Source of the DNA: Patiria miniata | Taxonomy: Eukaryota; Echinodermata; Asteroidea; Valvatida; Asterinidae | Direction of reading: 5' to 3' | Length of the DNA stretch: 64,000 nt | NCBI RefSeq assembly: GCF_015706575.1 | Contig: NW_024037055.1 | Coordinates: 11,384,262-11,448,261, forward strand | Shown here: in pieces, positions 21,626-34,430 of the stretch | How positions within the stretch are numbered: position 1 is the first letter of the stretch | Layout: each line of letters begins with the position of its first letter | Program-made: the position numbers and the translations under genes | Notes under the pieces: model-generated | Seen by the model: only the letters and a program-made list of their open reading frames with translations | Told to the model about the DNA's origin: nothing | Databases searched by the model: none

Positions 21626-24600
21626 TCAGGTGTTGTGGAGTTGTTATGCAGATATTGCGGAGTTGTTTGGCATGTGTAGGACAGTTCTTATTTGTGTTCT
21701 CTATGTGTTTGGCATGTGATGAGCAGGTGTTGGGCAGTTGTTTCGCAGGTGTTGGGGAGTTTGTTGGACAGGTGTAAGCAGTCGTTGATCACGTGTTGGG
21801 CAGTTGATGGGCAGTTGTTTAGTTGGTGTTTGGGGAGTTGTTTGTTATGTGTTGGGGAGTTTGTTGGAGAGGTGTGAGGCAATTGTTGAGCAGTTTGATG
21901 GGCATATGTTTGGGCAGGTGTTGGGCAGTTGTTAAGCAGGTGTTGGGGAGTTGTTGAGCATGTGTTGGCGAGTTTGTTGGACAGGCGTAAGGCATGTGTT
22001 TGAGCAGGTGTTGGGCAGTTGTTAAGCAGGTGTCGGGGAGTTGATTTGCATGTGTTGGGCTGGTGTTGGGCACGTGTTCGGGAGTTATTGGGCAATTGTT
22101 GTGCAGTTGATGGGCATATGTATGGGCAGTTATTTAGTTGGTGTTGGGGAGTTCTTGGGCATGTGTTGGGAAGTTTGTTGGAGAGGTGTAAGGCATGTGT
22201 TGAGCAGTTGTTTAGCAGGTGTTGGGCATGTGTTGGGGAGTATGTTGGGGAGTATGTTGGGGAGTTGTTGAGCAAGTGTTGGGCAGTTTGATGGGCATAT
22301 GTTTGGGCAGGTGTTTCGCAGGTGTTGGGGAGTTTGTTGGACAGGTGTAAGCAGTCGTTGATCACGTGTTGGGCAGTTGTTGGGCAGTTGTTTAGTTGGT
22401 GTTGGGGAGTTGTTTGTTATGTGTTGGGGAGTTTGTTGGAGAGGTGTGAGGCAATTGTTTTAGCAATTTGATGGGCATATGTATGGGCAGTTGTTTAGTT
22501 GGTGTTGGGGAGTTGTTTGTTATGAGCTTGTCTTACATACGCAGTGTGGACTTCCGAACAAAAGACGTCCACATAATGTAGGTAGCACCGACGTTGTGTG
22601 GACTTACCCCACGTCCACACAGTGTTTCCCCATTTCTGGAAAACAGGTTTAGAGGCATTTTTGGGTTAGGTTTATCTGTAGCAGAATGAAGAGAAACACT
22701 AAAGGGAATCATAGAAAAAAAATTGGGTTGAAAGAGTTTTCACAGTTTGAGAAAAATGAGTTTTTTCACTGGTTTTTCTTAACTACACGAAAGCAATGGA
22801 AAGTCCACACTAGTCATGTGAAACAAGTATGGGTGTGTTGGGGAGTTTGTTGGAGAGGTGTGAGGCAATTGTTGAGCAAGTGTTGGGCAGTTTGATGGGC
22901 CTTTGTTGGGGAGTTTGTTGGACAGTTGTTGAGCAAGGTCTTCTGTTGGGCATTTGTTGGGGAGTTTGTTGGACAGGTGTAAGGTGTTGGGCAGTTGTTT
23001 AGCAGGTGTTGGGGAGTTTATTTGCATGTGTTGGGCTGGTGTTGGGCACGTTTTCGGGAGTTATTGGGCAATTGTTGGGCACGTGTTGGGTAATTGTTGG
23101 GCACGTGTTGGGAGTTGTTGGGCATATGTTTTTGGGAGTTGTTGAGCACCTGTTGGGGAGTTGTTTGGCATGAGTTCGGGAGTTGTTCGGCATCTGTTGT
23201 GGAGTCGTTGTGTATGTGTTGAAGCATGTGTTTGGCAGTTTTGGGGCATGTGTTGGTCAGGTGTTGGGCAGGCGTAAGGCATGTTGTTGGACATGTGTGG
23301 AGGACTTGGTCAGCGGGTATTACTGGGCAGGTATAGGGCACTTGTTAGGCATTTGTCGGGCATAAGTTGGGGAAGTGTTGGACAGGTGTATGGAATTGGG
23401 GGAGCTAGGAGTTAGGGGAATCCTTGAGGCGTTGTTGAGCAGGTTTAGCGAGTTGAGGGAGTTTTTGGGCAACAACTCCAAACATATGCATAGCAACTCC
23501 CCAACACCTGCTCAACAAGTACCCAACAACTCCCACCACCTGCCCAATACATGCCCTAACACCTGCCCCAACACCTCAACAACTTACAACTCACCAACAC
23601 ATTCCCAGCAACTCCAAAAACAATTGGTTACAGGCAATTACCACCTTACTGACTGAAGGCCTCTCCGAACATGCCATTACCAACACGTGCCCTACACCTT
23701 CCCCGACGCATGCCCAACTTGCCCATCTCTGCAACACCAGCTAAACACATGCCCCAACAACTCCCCAGCACACGCCAAACAACTGCCCAACGCCCGCTAA
23801 ACAACTCACCGACACATAACAAACACCTCCCCAAACACCTGTGTAACCCCAGGGCAGGTGTAGAACAGTGGTTAGGCATGTGTTTGGGAGTTGTTGGGAC
23901 ATGTGTTGGGAGTTTGTTAGGCGTATTTTTGTCATGTATTGAGCAGGTGTTTGGCAGCTCTTAGGCATGTGTTGTGCAGGTGTACGGCATGTGTTTTGAA
24001 GTTGTTCGGCATGTGCGGGGAAGTTATTGGGGAGTCGTTGGGTATGTGTTCACCCATGTGATTGGCAGTTGTTGGATATGTGTTTAGCATATGTTGAACA
24101 GTTTGTCGGGCAGGTGTTTAAGTAGGTGTTTGGCAGGCGTAGGGTATGTTGTGGTGGACTTGCTCGGCAGGTATAGGATAACTGTAACACCTTCTAAACG
24201 CCGACCAACAACTCCCAACACCTGCTCCAACACTTCAACAACTCACAACTCCCCAACACATGCCCAGCAACTCCCAAAACAATTGGCAACAAACAATTAC
24301 CTACACCTTCCCAACAACTCCCCAACACATGCACTTACACTGCTGCCCTACACTTGCCCAACTACTTCGCAAAAACTGCTAAACGACTCCCCAACACTTG
24401 CCCAACAACTCCCAAACACCTTGCTCAATACTCGCCCAACACCTCCTAAACACATGCCCAATACATACCCAACAAATGCTCAACAACTCCGAAACACATG
24501 CCTTTCACCTGCCAAACACTTCCCTACACCTACCCAACACCTGCCCAACACATTCCAAATTCCTGCCAAACACCTTGCCCAACAATCGTTCAACAACTTC

Positions 24601-27085
24601 CCGACACATGCCCAACAACTTCCCAACACATGCCCAACAACTCCCAAACACATGCCCAACACCTACCCAAAACATGCCTCACTGCTTCCCTACACTTTTG
24701 CCTTACACCTTCGCAATAACTGCTAAACGACTACCCAACACTTGCCCAACAACTCCCAAACACCTTGCTATACACTCGCCCAACACCTCCTAAACACATG
24801 CCCAAAACATGCCCAACAACTCCCCAACACATGCCCAACAACTCCCAAACACCTTGCTATACACTCGCCCAACACCTCCTAAACACATGCCCAAAACATG
24901 CCCAACAACTCCCCAACACATGCCCAACAACTCCCAAACACATGCCCTACACCTGCCTAACAACTATCCCACACCTGCTCAACACAACTTCCAAACACAT
25001 GCCTTTCACCTCCGCAACACATGCCCAACAACTCCCCAACACATGCCCTTCACCTACCTGCCTAACAACTTCCCAACAACTGCCAAACACGTTGCTCAAC
25101 ACTCGCCTAACACCTGCTAAACACCTGCCAAATACATACCCAACAAATGCTCAACAACTTCGAAACACATGCCTTTCACCTGCCAAACACTTGCCCAACA
25201 CCTACCCAACACCTGCCCAACAAATTCCAAACTCCTGCCAAAACACCTTGCTCAACACTCGTTCAACGACTTCCCGACAATTGCCCAACAACTTCCAAAC
25301 ACACATGCCCAACAACTCCCAAACACATGCCCAAAACATGCCTCACCTGCTGCCCTACACTTGCCCAACTACTTCGCAACAACTGCTAAACGACTCCCCA
25401 ACAACTCCCAAACACATGCCCTACACCTGCCGAACAACTATCCAACACCTGCTCAACACAACTTCCAAACACATGCCTTACACCTCCGCAACACATGTCC
25501 AACAACTCTCCAACACATGCCCTACACCTGCCTAACAACTTCCCAACAACTGCCAAACACGTTGCTCAACACTCGCCTAACACCTGCTAAACACCTGCCA
25601 AATACATACCCAACAAATGCTCAACAACTTCGAAACACATGCCTTTCACCTGCCAAACACTTGCCCAACACCTACCCAACTCCTGCCCAACACATTCCAA
25701 ACTCCTGCCAAACACCTTGCTCAACACTCGTTCAACAACTTCCCGACACATGCCCAACACATGCCCAACAACTCCCAAACACATGCCCAACACCTACCCA
25801 AAACATGCCTCACTGCTGCCCTACACTTGCCCAACTACTTCGCAATAACTGCTAAACGACTTCCCAACACTTGCCCAACAACTCCCAAACACCTTGCTAT
25901 ACACTCGCCAAACACCTCCTAAACACATGCCCAATACATACCCAAAACATGTCCAACAACTCCCCAACAACATGCCTAACAACTCCCCAACAACTCCCAA
26001 ACACATGCCCTACACCTGCCTAATAACTATCCAACACCTGCTCAACACAACTTCCAAACACATGCCTTACACCTCCGCAACACATGCCCAACAACTCCCC
26101 AACACATGCCCTACACCTGCCTAACAACTTCCCAACAACTGCCAAACACGTTGCTCAACACTCGCCTAACAACTGCTAAACACCTGCCAAATACATACCC
26201 AACAAATGCTCAACAACTTCGAAACACATGCCTTTCACCTGCCGAACACTTGCCCAACACCTACCCAACACCTGCCCAACACATTCCAAACACCTTGCTC
26301 AACACTCGTTCAACGACTTCCCGACACATGCCCAACAACTGACCAACACATGCCCAACAACTCCCAAACACATGCCAAACACATGCCCTACACCTGCCTA
26401 ACAACTATCAAACACCTGCTCAACACAACTTCCAAACACATGCCTTACACCTCCGCAACACATGCCATACACCTACCCTACACCTGCCCAACACATGCCC
26501 AACAACTCCCAAACACATGCCCAACACCTACCCAAAACATGCCTCACTGCTGCCCTACACTTGTCAAACTACTTCGCATTAACTGCTAAACGACTCCCAA
26601 CAACGTCCCAACAACTCCCAAACACCTTGCTCAACACTCGCCCAACACCTCCTTAACACCTGCCCAATACATACCCAAAAAAATGCCCAACAACTCACCT
26701 ACACCTGCCTAACAACTATCCAACACCTGCTCATCACAACTTCCAAACACATGCCTTACACCTCCGCAACACATGCCCAACACATGCCAAACACCTGCTC
26801 AACTGCTCAACAACTGCCCAACGCATACCCAACAATTCTCCAACACAAGCCCAGCAACTCCAAAGCCCCTGCCCAATATCTCCCAACAACTCCCAAGTGC
26901 CCAAATCCCAACACCTGCCAAAACATGCCCAATCACTGCCCAGCGCATACCTAACAACTCCCCAACACCTGCCCAACAACTCCCAAACACCTGCTCAACA
27001 CCTACCCAACAACCCCTTACTGCCCAACACCTCCCTAACAACTACCAACACCTGCTCAACAACTGCCCAACACATGCCCTACTGA
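21626..27085. repeat. Degenerate 12-bp minisatellite, strand-switching
   Basis: About 5.5 kb is built from units such as CCCAACACATGC, CCCAACAACTCC and CCCAACACCTGC (or their complements). The GT-rich form runs at 21626-23468, the CA-rich form at ~23469-23845, GT-rich again at ~23846-24183 and CA-rich at ~24184-27085. Higher-order repeats are seen: AATGCTCAACAACTTCGAAA-type segments begin near 24474, 25145, 25615 and 26204. The 12-bp unit is a multiple of three, so long stop-free frames appear (up to 256 codons, repeating T-Q-Q-L-P-N-T-C-P). I do not call these genes. Confidence 0.85.
22524..22828 (+). mobile_element. 305-bp element inside the minisatellite
   Basis: It interrupts the minisatellite and is nearly identical, in opposite orientation, to the tandem pair at 40422-41035. 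The ends are imperfectly inverted: CTTGTCTTACATACGC .. AGTGTGGACTTCC at the left and, from the other strand, CTTGTTTCACATGACT .. AGTGTGGACTTTCC at the right. GTGTGGAC/GTCCACAC boxes recur inside. The 69-codon ORF it contains recurs only because the DNA recurs. Confidence 0.7.
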
Positions 27086-28936
27086 AACATGCCCGAACCT
27101 CTGAAATCTATACGCCTCGCTCCACACTCTGTCCTCCTTACTCTGTAGTTGAGTGCACTCGTCACTGCGTAACTCGGCACGCCTCACTCTTACTTTGTGT
27201 AAACAAACATCCCACAGTTTTAACTACAAGCAACTACGAATTCTAGGTTACTACCTTCGCCATTCCTGAATTCCCGCTAACAGTTGTCCCGCGTGCTGTT
27301 GGGACCATCTTACTAGAAAGGTGATACAGACGATGAACGAGCATTCCCGATGCAGACAAAGCACCGCAACATGTTGACAGGTTTCCAACCTTTACAAATG
27401 AACGCGAATTGTGAAGTTAAATTGACGTACTCGTCGTCTGAGAGAGGACCAACGGGAACTGATAAAGAAAAGTGCACGGCTGTACGTTTTTAATTCTCAA
27501 CTGTTTTGATGTGTAGGAGTCCGATTGCCACTAGAGATGGACATATCCGGCATGATCGACATACTGAAGATCGAGTATTGCTCTTTTATTAGACAGACCT
27601 TATTTATGTGGTTTTATTCATATATACATGTATATCATAAGAAAGAGCAATATAACGAATGTGTTTGATCTGATATGTAATGTTTAATTTCCATCTCATA
27701 AGTATAGTGCATAATGTAAAAGGTCTATTCCTGATTCTTAATGTTAATTATGAAACACAAGAAAGAAGATTCAAAACTTACAGCTAGCTACTTTTATTTA
27801 TACATATAAGACAATATATTTTGAAATTATAATCGAACCTTAACTTTAATCTCGTATGAAATATCTCGTATGAAATACCTCGTATGTTCCCCTCCCAATA
27901 TTTTTTTTGTCTAACTCAAAAACCATTGAGCACCTCTCGCTCAAATAACGACTTATCGGTACAGAAATTCATTAACAATCCTGCCATACTCTTTATTTGG
28001 CCAAAAACAGTGATAACAGTCTCAATTTATGACAAATGATACCAAAAACGATTGCACTTTTATGTACGTGCAAGCTTTGGTTCACACTCATGTTGTTGCA
28101 CGTATACAAAAAATACAAAAGTACCATTTGTCAAAATTGCATAGTTTTGTGCACATTATCACTGTTTTGGGCCAAGCAACGAGTATGGCTGGATTGCTAA
28201 GGAATTTCTGTAATGATCAGTCATAATTTGAGCAAGATTTGCCCAGTACTTTTTGAGTTAGTTAATTAATTTTCAGATGATAATTTCTTCGTATTGGGCT
28301 GTCCTTATGGTGGCTGCCATCTTGAACAACCTAGGCGTTGGTAATCGACAACCCGAGGACACTGTTGACGGGTTAATTAATCGTGAACGGGTTTCAAATA
28401 CGCCAATGGTCCTGCTTATTTTGTGCCACTTTTTTTTTTAGGTCTAGGCATTCGTCGAAACTGAACTAATGGCAGATAACATAAACCTTATCCGCGCGAA
28501 CAGCGACCCGAGGCAGCTAAACATCATCGTGTGCCCGGTAGAAGGGCACATGAGGGTTCTGACGCAAAAAATCATTTTCAAAAAAATTGCACTGAAAGGT
28601 TCCAAATGTTCCCCCGCGCGCATTATGACGAAAATGTTTACATTTCATTAAAATTGAGGCAGTTTTCTGCATATGCCTTTTTGCTGGGAACATTTGGGTC
28701 ATTAACGCGCTATTGCATATATATAGGTAAAACGCAAGAACGGAGTTTCGGATGCGCCCATAATAATGTCGGATGTTACGTTGAGCTTAAATCAAGTCTA
28801 TCAGTGGAATAATTAACAGATTTGGGACAACAGTTTGTGCTTGGCTTAAATTTAAATGTTTGTGACTGAGAAGGCGACGAGTTAATCGTGACAATACTTC
28901 AGTTTAGAGTCCCTCACTGATCATTTCCTGTATTAG
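27086..28936. other. Unassigned AT-rich stretch
   Basis: No exon, RNA gene or repeat end that I can support. A segment at 28470-28800 is less AT-rich but has no clear reading frame. Confidence 0.4.
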
Positions 28937-29533
28937 TATAGGTTTTCTCGGTCAATTTCGGCAAATGAGCAGCCAATTTAATTTTCCTGCGTTCGAATTG
29001 AAGCTATTTTGCCTCTCCAGTTGTTACTGCGTTTCAAATTCAGAATTCGGCCATTCCATTTCGTTTTGAGGCATTCAAATTCCTTTAAGCACTGTGTTTA
29101 AATTAGCATATCGTCATTCTTTTTCGTGACACACAATCATCATTCAATTTTTAGCAAAGCTGGTTCGACTGGAGATTTTACTGATTTATTTTTTTTTTAT
29201 TTCGTAAAGAGGCAATCAATTTCGCTTAAAGAGAATTCAAGTAAGTACGACTAAAGAAATACGAATAAGCAGATAAACTGTACTAGGCAACTGTTTCGTA
29301 TCTTCACTTTAATTCAGGCAAACCTTGTTTTCTTTATTTATGCTTCCAGTAGACTTTACATGGGGTCAATGAGGTTTTTTCTTGTTCTTTGTTTTCTTCT
29401 TCATTCTTTTTTTTTTGGGGGGGGGGGGATCTTTATTGGTTAACTGACCAAGACCTAATTTTGTATTGTGTTTGAATTGGGTGTTTCTTTATGTTTTTCC
29501 CGTTTTTTTTTTATTGTTTACGTTGTTTCTTCC

Positions 29534-30622
29534 TCAACCATCAATCTGTTGGCGTGCCAGACATCTTGGCATATATGTTTGGGTATGGTTGTACCACTGC
29601 ATGCACTTCACTTGGGTGATGACATCAACGCTCTGGATGGCTGCTTGTTGGAGATCGCACCTCCACTGCTGCATGTTCATTCCTGCTTGCTGGGCAGCCT
29701 TGTCTGTCTCCGACACGTTGTTGCCACTCAGGTAACCCAAGGATGCGTTTAACTGCAGCCTTGAATGCAGAGTGTGCCATCTCCGTGCTGTTCAGGAAGG
29801 GGAGTAGGGAGGGAGGCGCTTCAGCTGGATCACTGGGTTGGCACCTTCAGGGAGTTGGGCTCGCAGGTGAGGCCTTGCATTGTCGTATATGAGGTTAATG
29901 GGTTCGTCGTCTGGGAAAACTGCATCACACTCTTGAATTGTGTCCGCAAGAAACTCCTCGAATCTCTCTCGCGTCACAGTTTCGAATGCGATTCGGTGGT
30001 GCACCAAGCCTACTTCACTAGAAACAGCGAAGGTGACATTGCAATTTCTCCCTCGTTGTCTGTCGACGACTCGTCTTGCAGCGATCCCTCGTGGAGCTCT
30101 ACCCTGGGAGCGTCGAGTCCAGACGTTATAACCTGTCTCGTCAATGAAGACTAGATGCGCCAGAACACCATGCTGCAGGAACCACTCACCATACTGGACG
30201 CGTTGATCAAGAACTTTTGGGAAATTTCTTGCATCAGGGACGTCCTCCACCCGTTTCAGAGTAATCATCATCCCATCCAAGGCCCTGGCTATGGTGGCAG
30301 TAGATACGTGGGGCTTCTCTGGCAGATGCTCACTCAAACTAGCCTTCATTTGTTGAAATGTCAAGACGGGATTAGCGTCAAGGATGCCTTGCAGATGGTT
30401 TCGCATGTCATCATTCATCTTGCTGTGGGTTGCTCCTCCTCTTTCCAGCGTCTCTCGCCTTCCAGTCCTCAAATATGTTTCAACAATTGATCTGGCTGTG
30501 GACTTGTTGATGTTCAAATTGACCGCAAGCTGAAGGTAGTCTTGCTCGTTTCCCTCGAAGGCCTCAATCAACCTTTCTCGATCTACCTGGGCCACTCTAG
30601 CGTAGCGACCACGAGCTGCCAT
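29534..30622 (-). pseudogene. DDE transposase (Tc1/mariner/IS630-like), decayed
   Basis: The likely start is ATG at 30622 (MAARGRYARVAQ). The order is: a helix-turn-helix (ERLIEAFEGNEQDYLQLA then INKSTARSIVETYLRTG); a second HTH region (LTFQQMKASLSEHL..STATIARAL); the catalytic strand VFIDETGYNVW (first Asp); LIYDNARPH (second Asp); and LPPYSP. A one-base loss then gives a stop at 29792. The alternative frame continues LNSTEMAHSAFKAAVKR with the expected Glu, 33 residues after the second Asp. A compensating shift returns to the first frame at GYLSGNN and ends at 29534. Two frameshifts imply it is dead, though the catalytic residues are still readable. It would cut and paste DNA at TA sites in the nucleus. 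Confidence 0.85.
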
Positions 30623-30851
30623 TTCTAGAAATATGCGTGTAAAACAGTAGCGAAAGCTAGTCTTCGAAGTAGTACATCGGCAAAGTGACTTAAAGGGAAT
30701 ATACAACATTTGCAAACATCGAAAAATAAAACTACCAAGTTTTTGCGAAATACCTTAATAGGATGTTGGTAAATGACAGTCTAAAGCATCCTGTAAAATT
30801 ATGGCACCTGGTATACTGTCATTTTCAAGAAAAGTGGTATTTTTGTATCAA

Positions 30852-30885
30852 TTTCCAACGCTGATCGGCCGATCAGCGTTGGAAA
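30852..30885. promoter_or_regulatory. 34-bp perfect palindrome upstream of the transposase
   Basis: The arm TTTCCAACGCTGATCGG is followed directly by its exact complement with no loop. It lies about 230 bp upstream of the transposase start, inside the transposon. It could be a dimer-binding operator or merely a secondary insertion footprint. Confidence 0.6.
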
Positions 30886-31461
30886 CAACTGGCTTTTTTT
30901 CAAATACTGGCCCCAATTGACCATTGCACCTGTTTGCAATCGATTACAAACCTATGAACGGGTACGGGCCAGCTAGGCTGGTTCCCTGACCTTACAATTC
31001 CCCAATGTATGTAAACTGCTCTGTTTCTTCTTATATGGAGTCAGGGAACCAGACTACAGGAAAATGATCGTTTTTCTTGCTTTTTATAGCATTTTCGAAC
31101 CCAAAACCTCCAAAAAGTCAGTGTAACTATATTTGCTATATATTTCCAACCCCCCAATTCCATCCATTTCTGAAAATTACAGCAAAAGCAAATGATGTAT
31201 ACTCCCTTTAAGTGCCAAAAAGTGAACCGTCAACATTCTTAAGGAAACAAAAATTTAACAAAGCGTTTTTTGAATGCTGCTTTGTTGAATTGTTAAATTG
31301 CATGATTATTTTGTTAAATCGAATGACGCAACAGTACATTTGACTGGTCATAAAACGAAATCGAATGACCCTTTTCAGTAGCATTTGATTTCGCGCGAAA
31401 TAGAATAGCGTAGTGGTTAAATTGGCTACTCATTTGCCGAAATTGACCGAGAAAACCTATA

Positions 31462-33039
31462 TTACCGTAGTAAAATGCCATTTTATCTTAAAATTGCATT
31501 TCTGAGAAGTAAAAGGGCAAGTGGTTTTGTGCCCTGGGATAAAAAAAAAAAGGTTGCCCAAGAAAATGGTTATCACCTCAAAAAAAACCAAATGCTAGTA
31601 TTTTGTTAAGTTTTCATCTTATATTGTCTCACGATAAGACGATACTGGACGCTTTGCGACGACCTAAGTGTGGAAAGACTTGTATGATACACTTCCACTT
31701 GTCAGAATATGAGAAACAGTGTTTCATTGAAATCAATGGATGTAATCACTTTGCAGCACTGTAAGCGATAAGTGGTGGACGGCCGAGCTTTGCTATCTTT
31801 TTTTTAAAATAGACATAACTTTTCGGATAGCTGCAAATGATGGACTTTAGCTTTAAATGGCATACTCTAGTATACATAGGCCTTTAAAATGGACAAAAAC
31901 CAAAGTTCAGTCACTATGCGGTCCAGCACCGGTTTAAATTTCCCCGGATGCCGATGTTGTCGAATCCGTTGAGTCCTTTTTGATATTTTGGGTGCCCTAT
32001 CGACTCATCAGGTTTCTGCAGTAAGGACATTACAACGCAGAATCGGCATCGCCAATACCATCATGATGGACTTGATCGTCTCTTTCGGTAAAACTTCGAT
32101 ATTATCGCGTGTGTGCTCTCCGCTCTCCACCCTCCTTTATGGGGTCCACTAATCGGGTTCTTGTCCCTTGCCCTTGACCGGGGAGGTTGGAGGTCACTTC
32201 GAGCCACTGTTGTAGTGCAGCAGTTAGTAAGTGAGATTTGAACCCATAAAGCGAACAGACAAAGCCTCCTTTGTCTGTTCACAGCTGGAATGTCTACTTT
32301 GACAGTCCTCAGAGATCGCATCACTAAACATGGGCTGGATCTGATTCTAGACGCTGTAAGGGATTAACTTTTCTCTTTCTGAAGAGGCATGATGTAAAAT
32401 CACCACATGTCAGGGCATGAAGGCCGACCTTTGCTTCAGGCTGTTTATTCTCAAGATTGGCTGCCAGTTTAGAGACACCGATAAACCTTCTAATCATCTA
32501 AATTCCATGGAATAATATTGGCATTAAACATAAGAACAATTATTACTAATTTGGAAAATAGATGAACATGGCCATCTTTTCATCAACCAATACTGACATC
32601 AACCACGTGGTCTAAACTTATGAAATGTCAGTTTCGTGTACTGTTTGTCTCCACTCTGTAAGAAGTAAAATATAAGTCATCATCATTTTAAAAATGAATG
32701 ACCTTCATTGATATGAGGGGGGGGCAAAATGTCCCTGCCCCCTCTAAAACTGATAAATCGAGACTATGTTGAGAAATACCGGATTTTTTTGGGGAAAATG
32801 TTTTTTCCCAGTAGAAAAATTCCTGGCGACGCCCATGTTTCCAGCTCTTGCACAAAACTTTACCCGAAACCGTTCGTTCATTTAGTTCCACTGCGCATGT
32901 CTGTCATCACGCGAGGAGCAAGGCGCGGGGAAGTAATCGAACGCACTTAGCATATATCGTATTATTTATTTCGACTCAAAATGCATTATAGTGTCATTTT
33001 TGTATTCTACTACAATTATTTTAGTAATAAGCAATTATT
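31462..33039. other. Unassigned stretch
   Basis: No gene recognised. A minus-strand ORF at 32061-32324 has no supporting signal. Confidence 0.4.
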
Positions 33040-33085
33040 AGCTGTTCTCAATTTCAATTGGGAACAGCTCTTGTTTTCGTTAAGG

Positions 33086-33119
<34 letters not shown>

Positions 33120-34430
33120 TTCTTCTTTTTTCACTTTTCCCAATAGGTTTTGTACACGTTTTTATTCTACAAGTCACTTTGGCAATTATCTTAAATCCGA
33201 TCAACTTTAAACTCAGCATAGTTATTAACCATCATCTGAGGATGTATGCCGAAACTTTTCGTCATGCTGACGTCATCACGTGATTTATTATAGAATTTTG
33301 AATATTTAATTTTTCCCATAGACTTTGTACACAGAAATTTTTAAAAAAATGTCGATTTTCAGAGGGCATTTTCGACTCTTTGCCAGTATTTTTTTTTCAC
33401 CAATCTTTGTCCAAGCAAAGACCCTAATTCAAACAACATTGTGTAATGATGACGTCATGATGACGTCATCCGGTGTTTATTTATAGGCAATTAAATTGTT
33501 ACACTTTTAATTTTTAAAAATGCATAAGAAATCAACCGTACGCGTCCGCAGCATTCTGTTGCCGGCAAGTGGTAGAGTTAGGTCTCAACCTATCTTTATT
33601 TCATTCAGTGTGCGTGAAAACACGTGGCCAAAACCGGAAGTGACTTATAATTTGAAAGTGGTAATAGATATGAACTTGCTTTTAACAGTGTTAGTCTCTT
33701 GGCTGATAGTATTCTTCAAATCATCTACCGATGACGTCATGCAATCTTCGAGCGCCCTCTAGCGACAGGTTGAAAATTTTCAAAAATGTATTTTGAATAG
33801 ATGTCTGTAGCGAAGTTTGTCGGAATCGCCTAAATATTGGTGTATATGATGACCTTGACCCACTTAAGACGTGTGCGAAATTTAAGGTGTATGACGTCAT
33901 CAGACCGGAAGTTATAATGAAAAGACCCTTTTTCCTTAGAAAATTCCTGAGAAATCAACCATGTCAGTTTTTATATTAGTTTTTACTTTAATTGTCTATT
34001 GAAAGGTAGGTCTAAAACATTTGAAAGCTCTGAGGCAATAAGCAAACTCGGACATGCCCTGCGCACGCTTCAGGTTGACAATACCTCTGCTTTGAAACAT
34101 GCACAGGACGTCCACAATGTACAGTACATGTACATGCACGTGCACGTACGTTGTACATATCGTATGTCAGTCAGCCCGTGCACAGCGCACGTGTTGCTTA
34201 GGTCAAATCCTGTCCACAGTGACCGTTTTAGCCGATTTCCGGCTAACTTTGACAGAATTTATGTTCATGAATAATCAGGGACGTATTATTGATAAAAACA
34301 TATCATAATGCGGAAAAGCCCTATGTTCTGTTGCAAACAGACATAGATTTCTACTTATATGTCTATGGGTTCAACAGATAATCAATATTGGGAACAGCTC
34401 TGTGGTTGTTCACAACCACAATTTCTAGTT
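33040..34430 (+). repeat. Type-II hairpin-capped unit
   Basis: The 5' hairpin (33040-33069) pairs AGCTGTTCTCAATT with AATTGGGAACAGCT (one mismatch). The body contains the same ~1-kb block as 14255-15290. A type-III 3' end lies at 34311-34354 (GCGGAAAAGCCC, TATGTTCTGTT / AACAGACATA). The final 3' end at 34390-34430 is TGGGAACAGCTC, a perfect 9-bp stem TGTGGTTGT / ACAACCACA, then CTAG. The outer 5' and 3' ends are both type II, so a type-III end is nested within. Confidence 0.75.

Larger units (their letters stand above)
28937..31461 (-). mobile_element. Tc1/mariner/IS630-type transposon, 2.5 kb
   Basis: The terminal inverted repeats are 45 bp with one mismatch (28937-28981 and 31417-31461). 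They start TATAGGTTTTCTCGGTCAAT and include TTTCGGCAAATGAG. The flanking TA TA is compatible with TA target duplication. Subterminal CATTCCATTTCGTTTTG-like boxes occur inside both ends in opposite orientation. It carries a DDE transposase pseudogene on the minus strand and a 34-bp perfect palindrome upstream of it. Confidence 0.8.

Noticed and set aside
21688..22365. 225-codon minus-strand ORF in the GT-rich part
   Set aside because: Same minisatellite artefact read on the other strand.
22686..22895. ORF repeated exactly at 40238-40564, which might suggest a conserved peptide
   Set aside because: The DNA of the 305-bp element is nearly identical at both places, so protein identity is not independent evidence; the frames run out into unrelated flanks.
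24091..25855. Long plus-strand ORFs of 211-256 codons rich in T, Q, P, N and C
   Set aside because: They arise from a 12-bp minisatellite, which keeps all frames of one strand nearly free of stops. Overlapping frames are equally open and there is no start context or splice signal.
29765..30490. Plus-strand ORFs of 63-129 codons
   Set aside because: Antisense to the transposase pseudogene and without features of their own.
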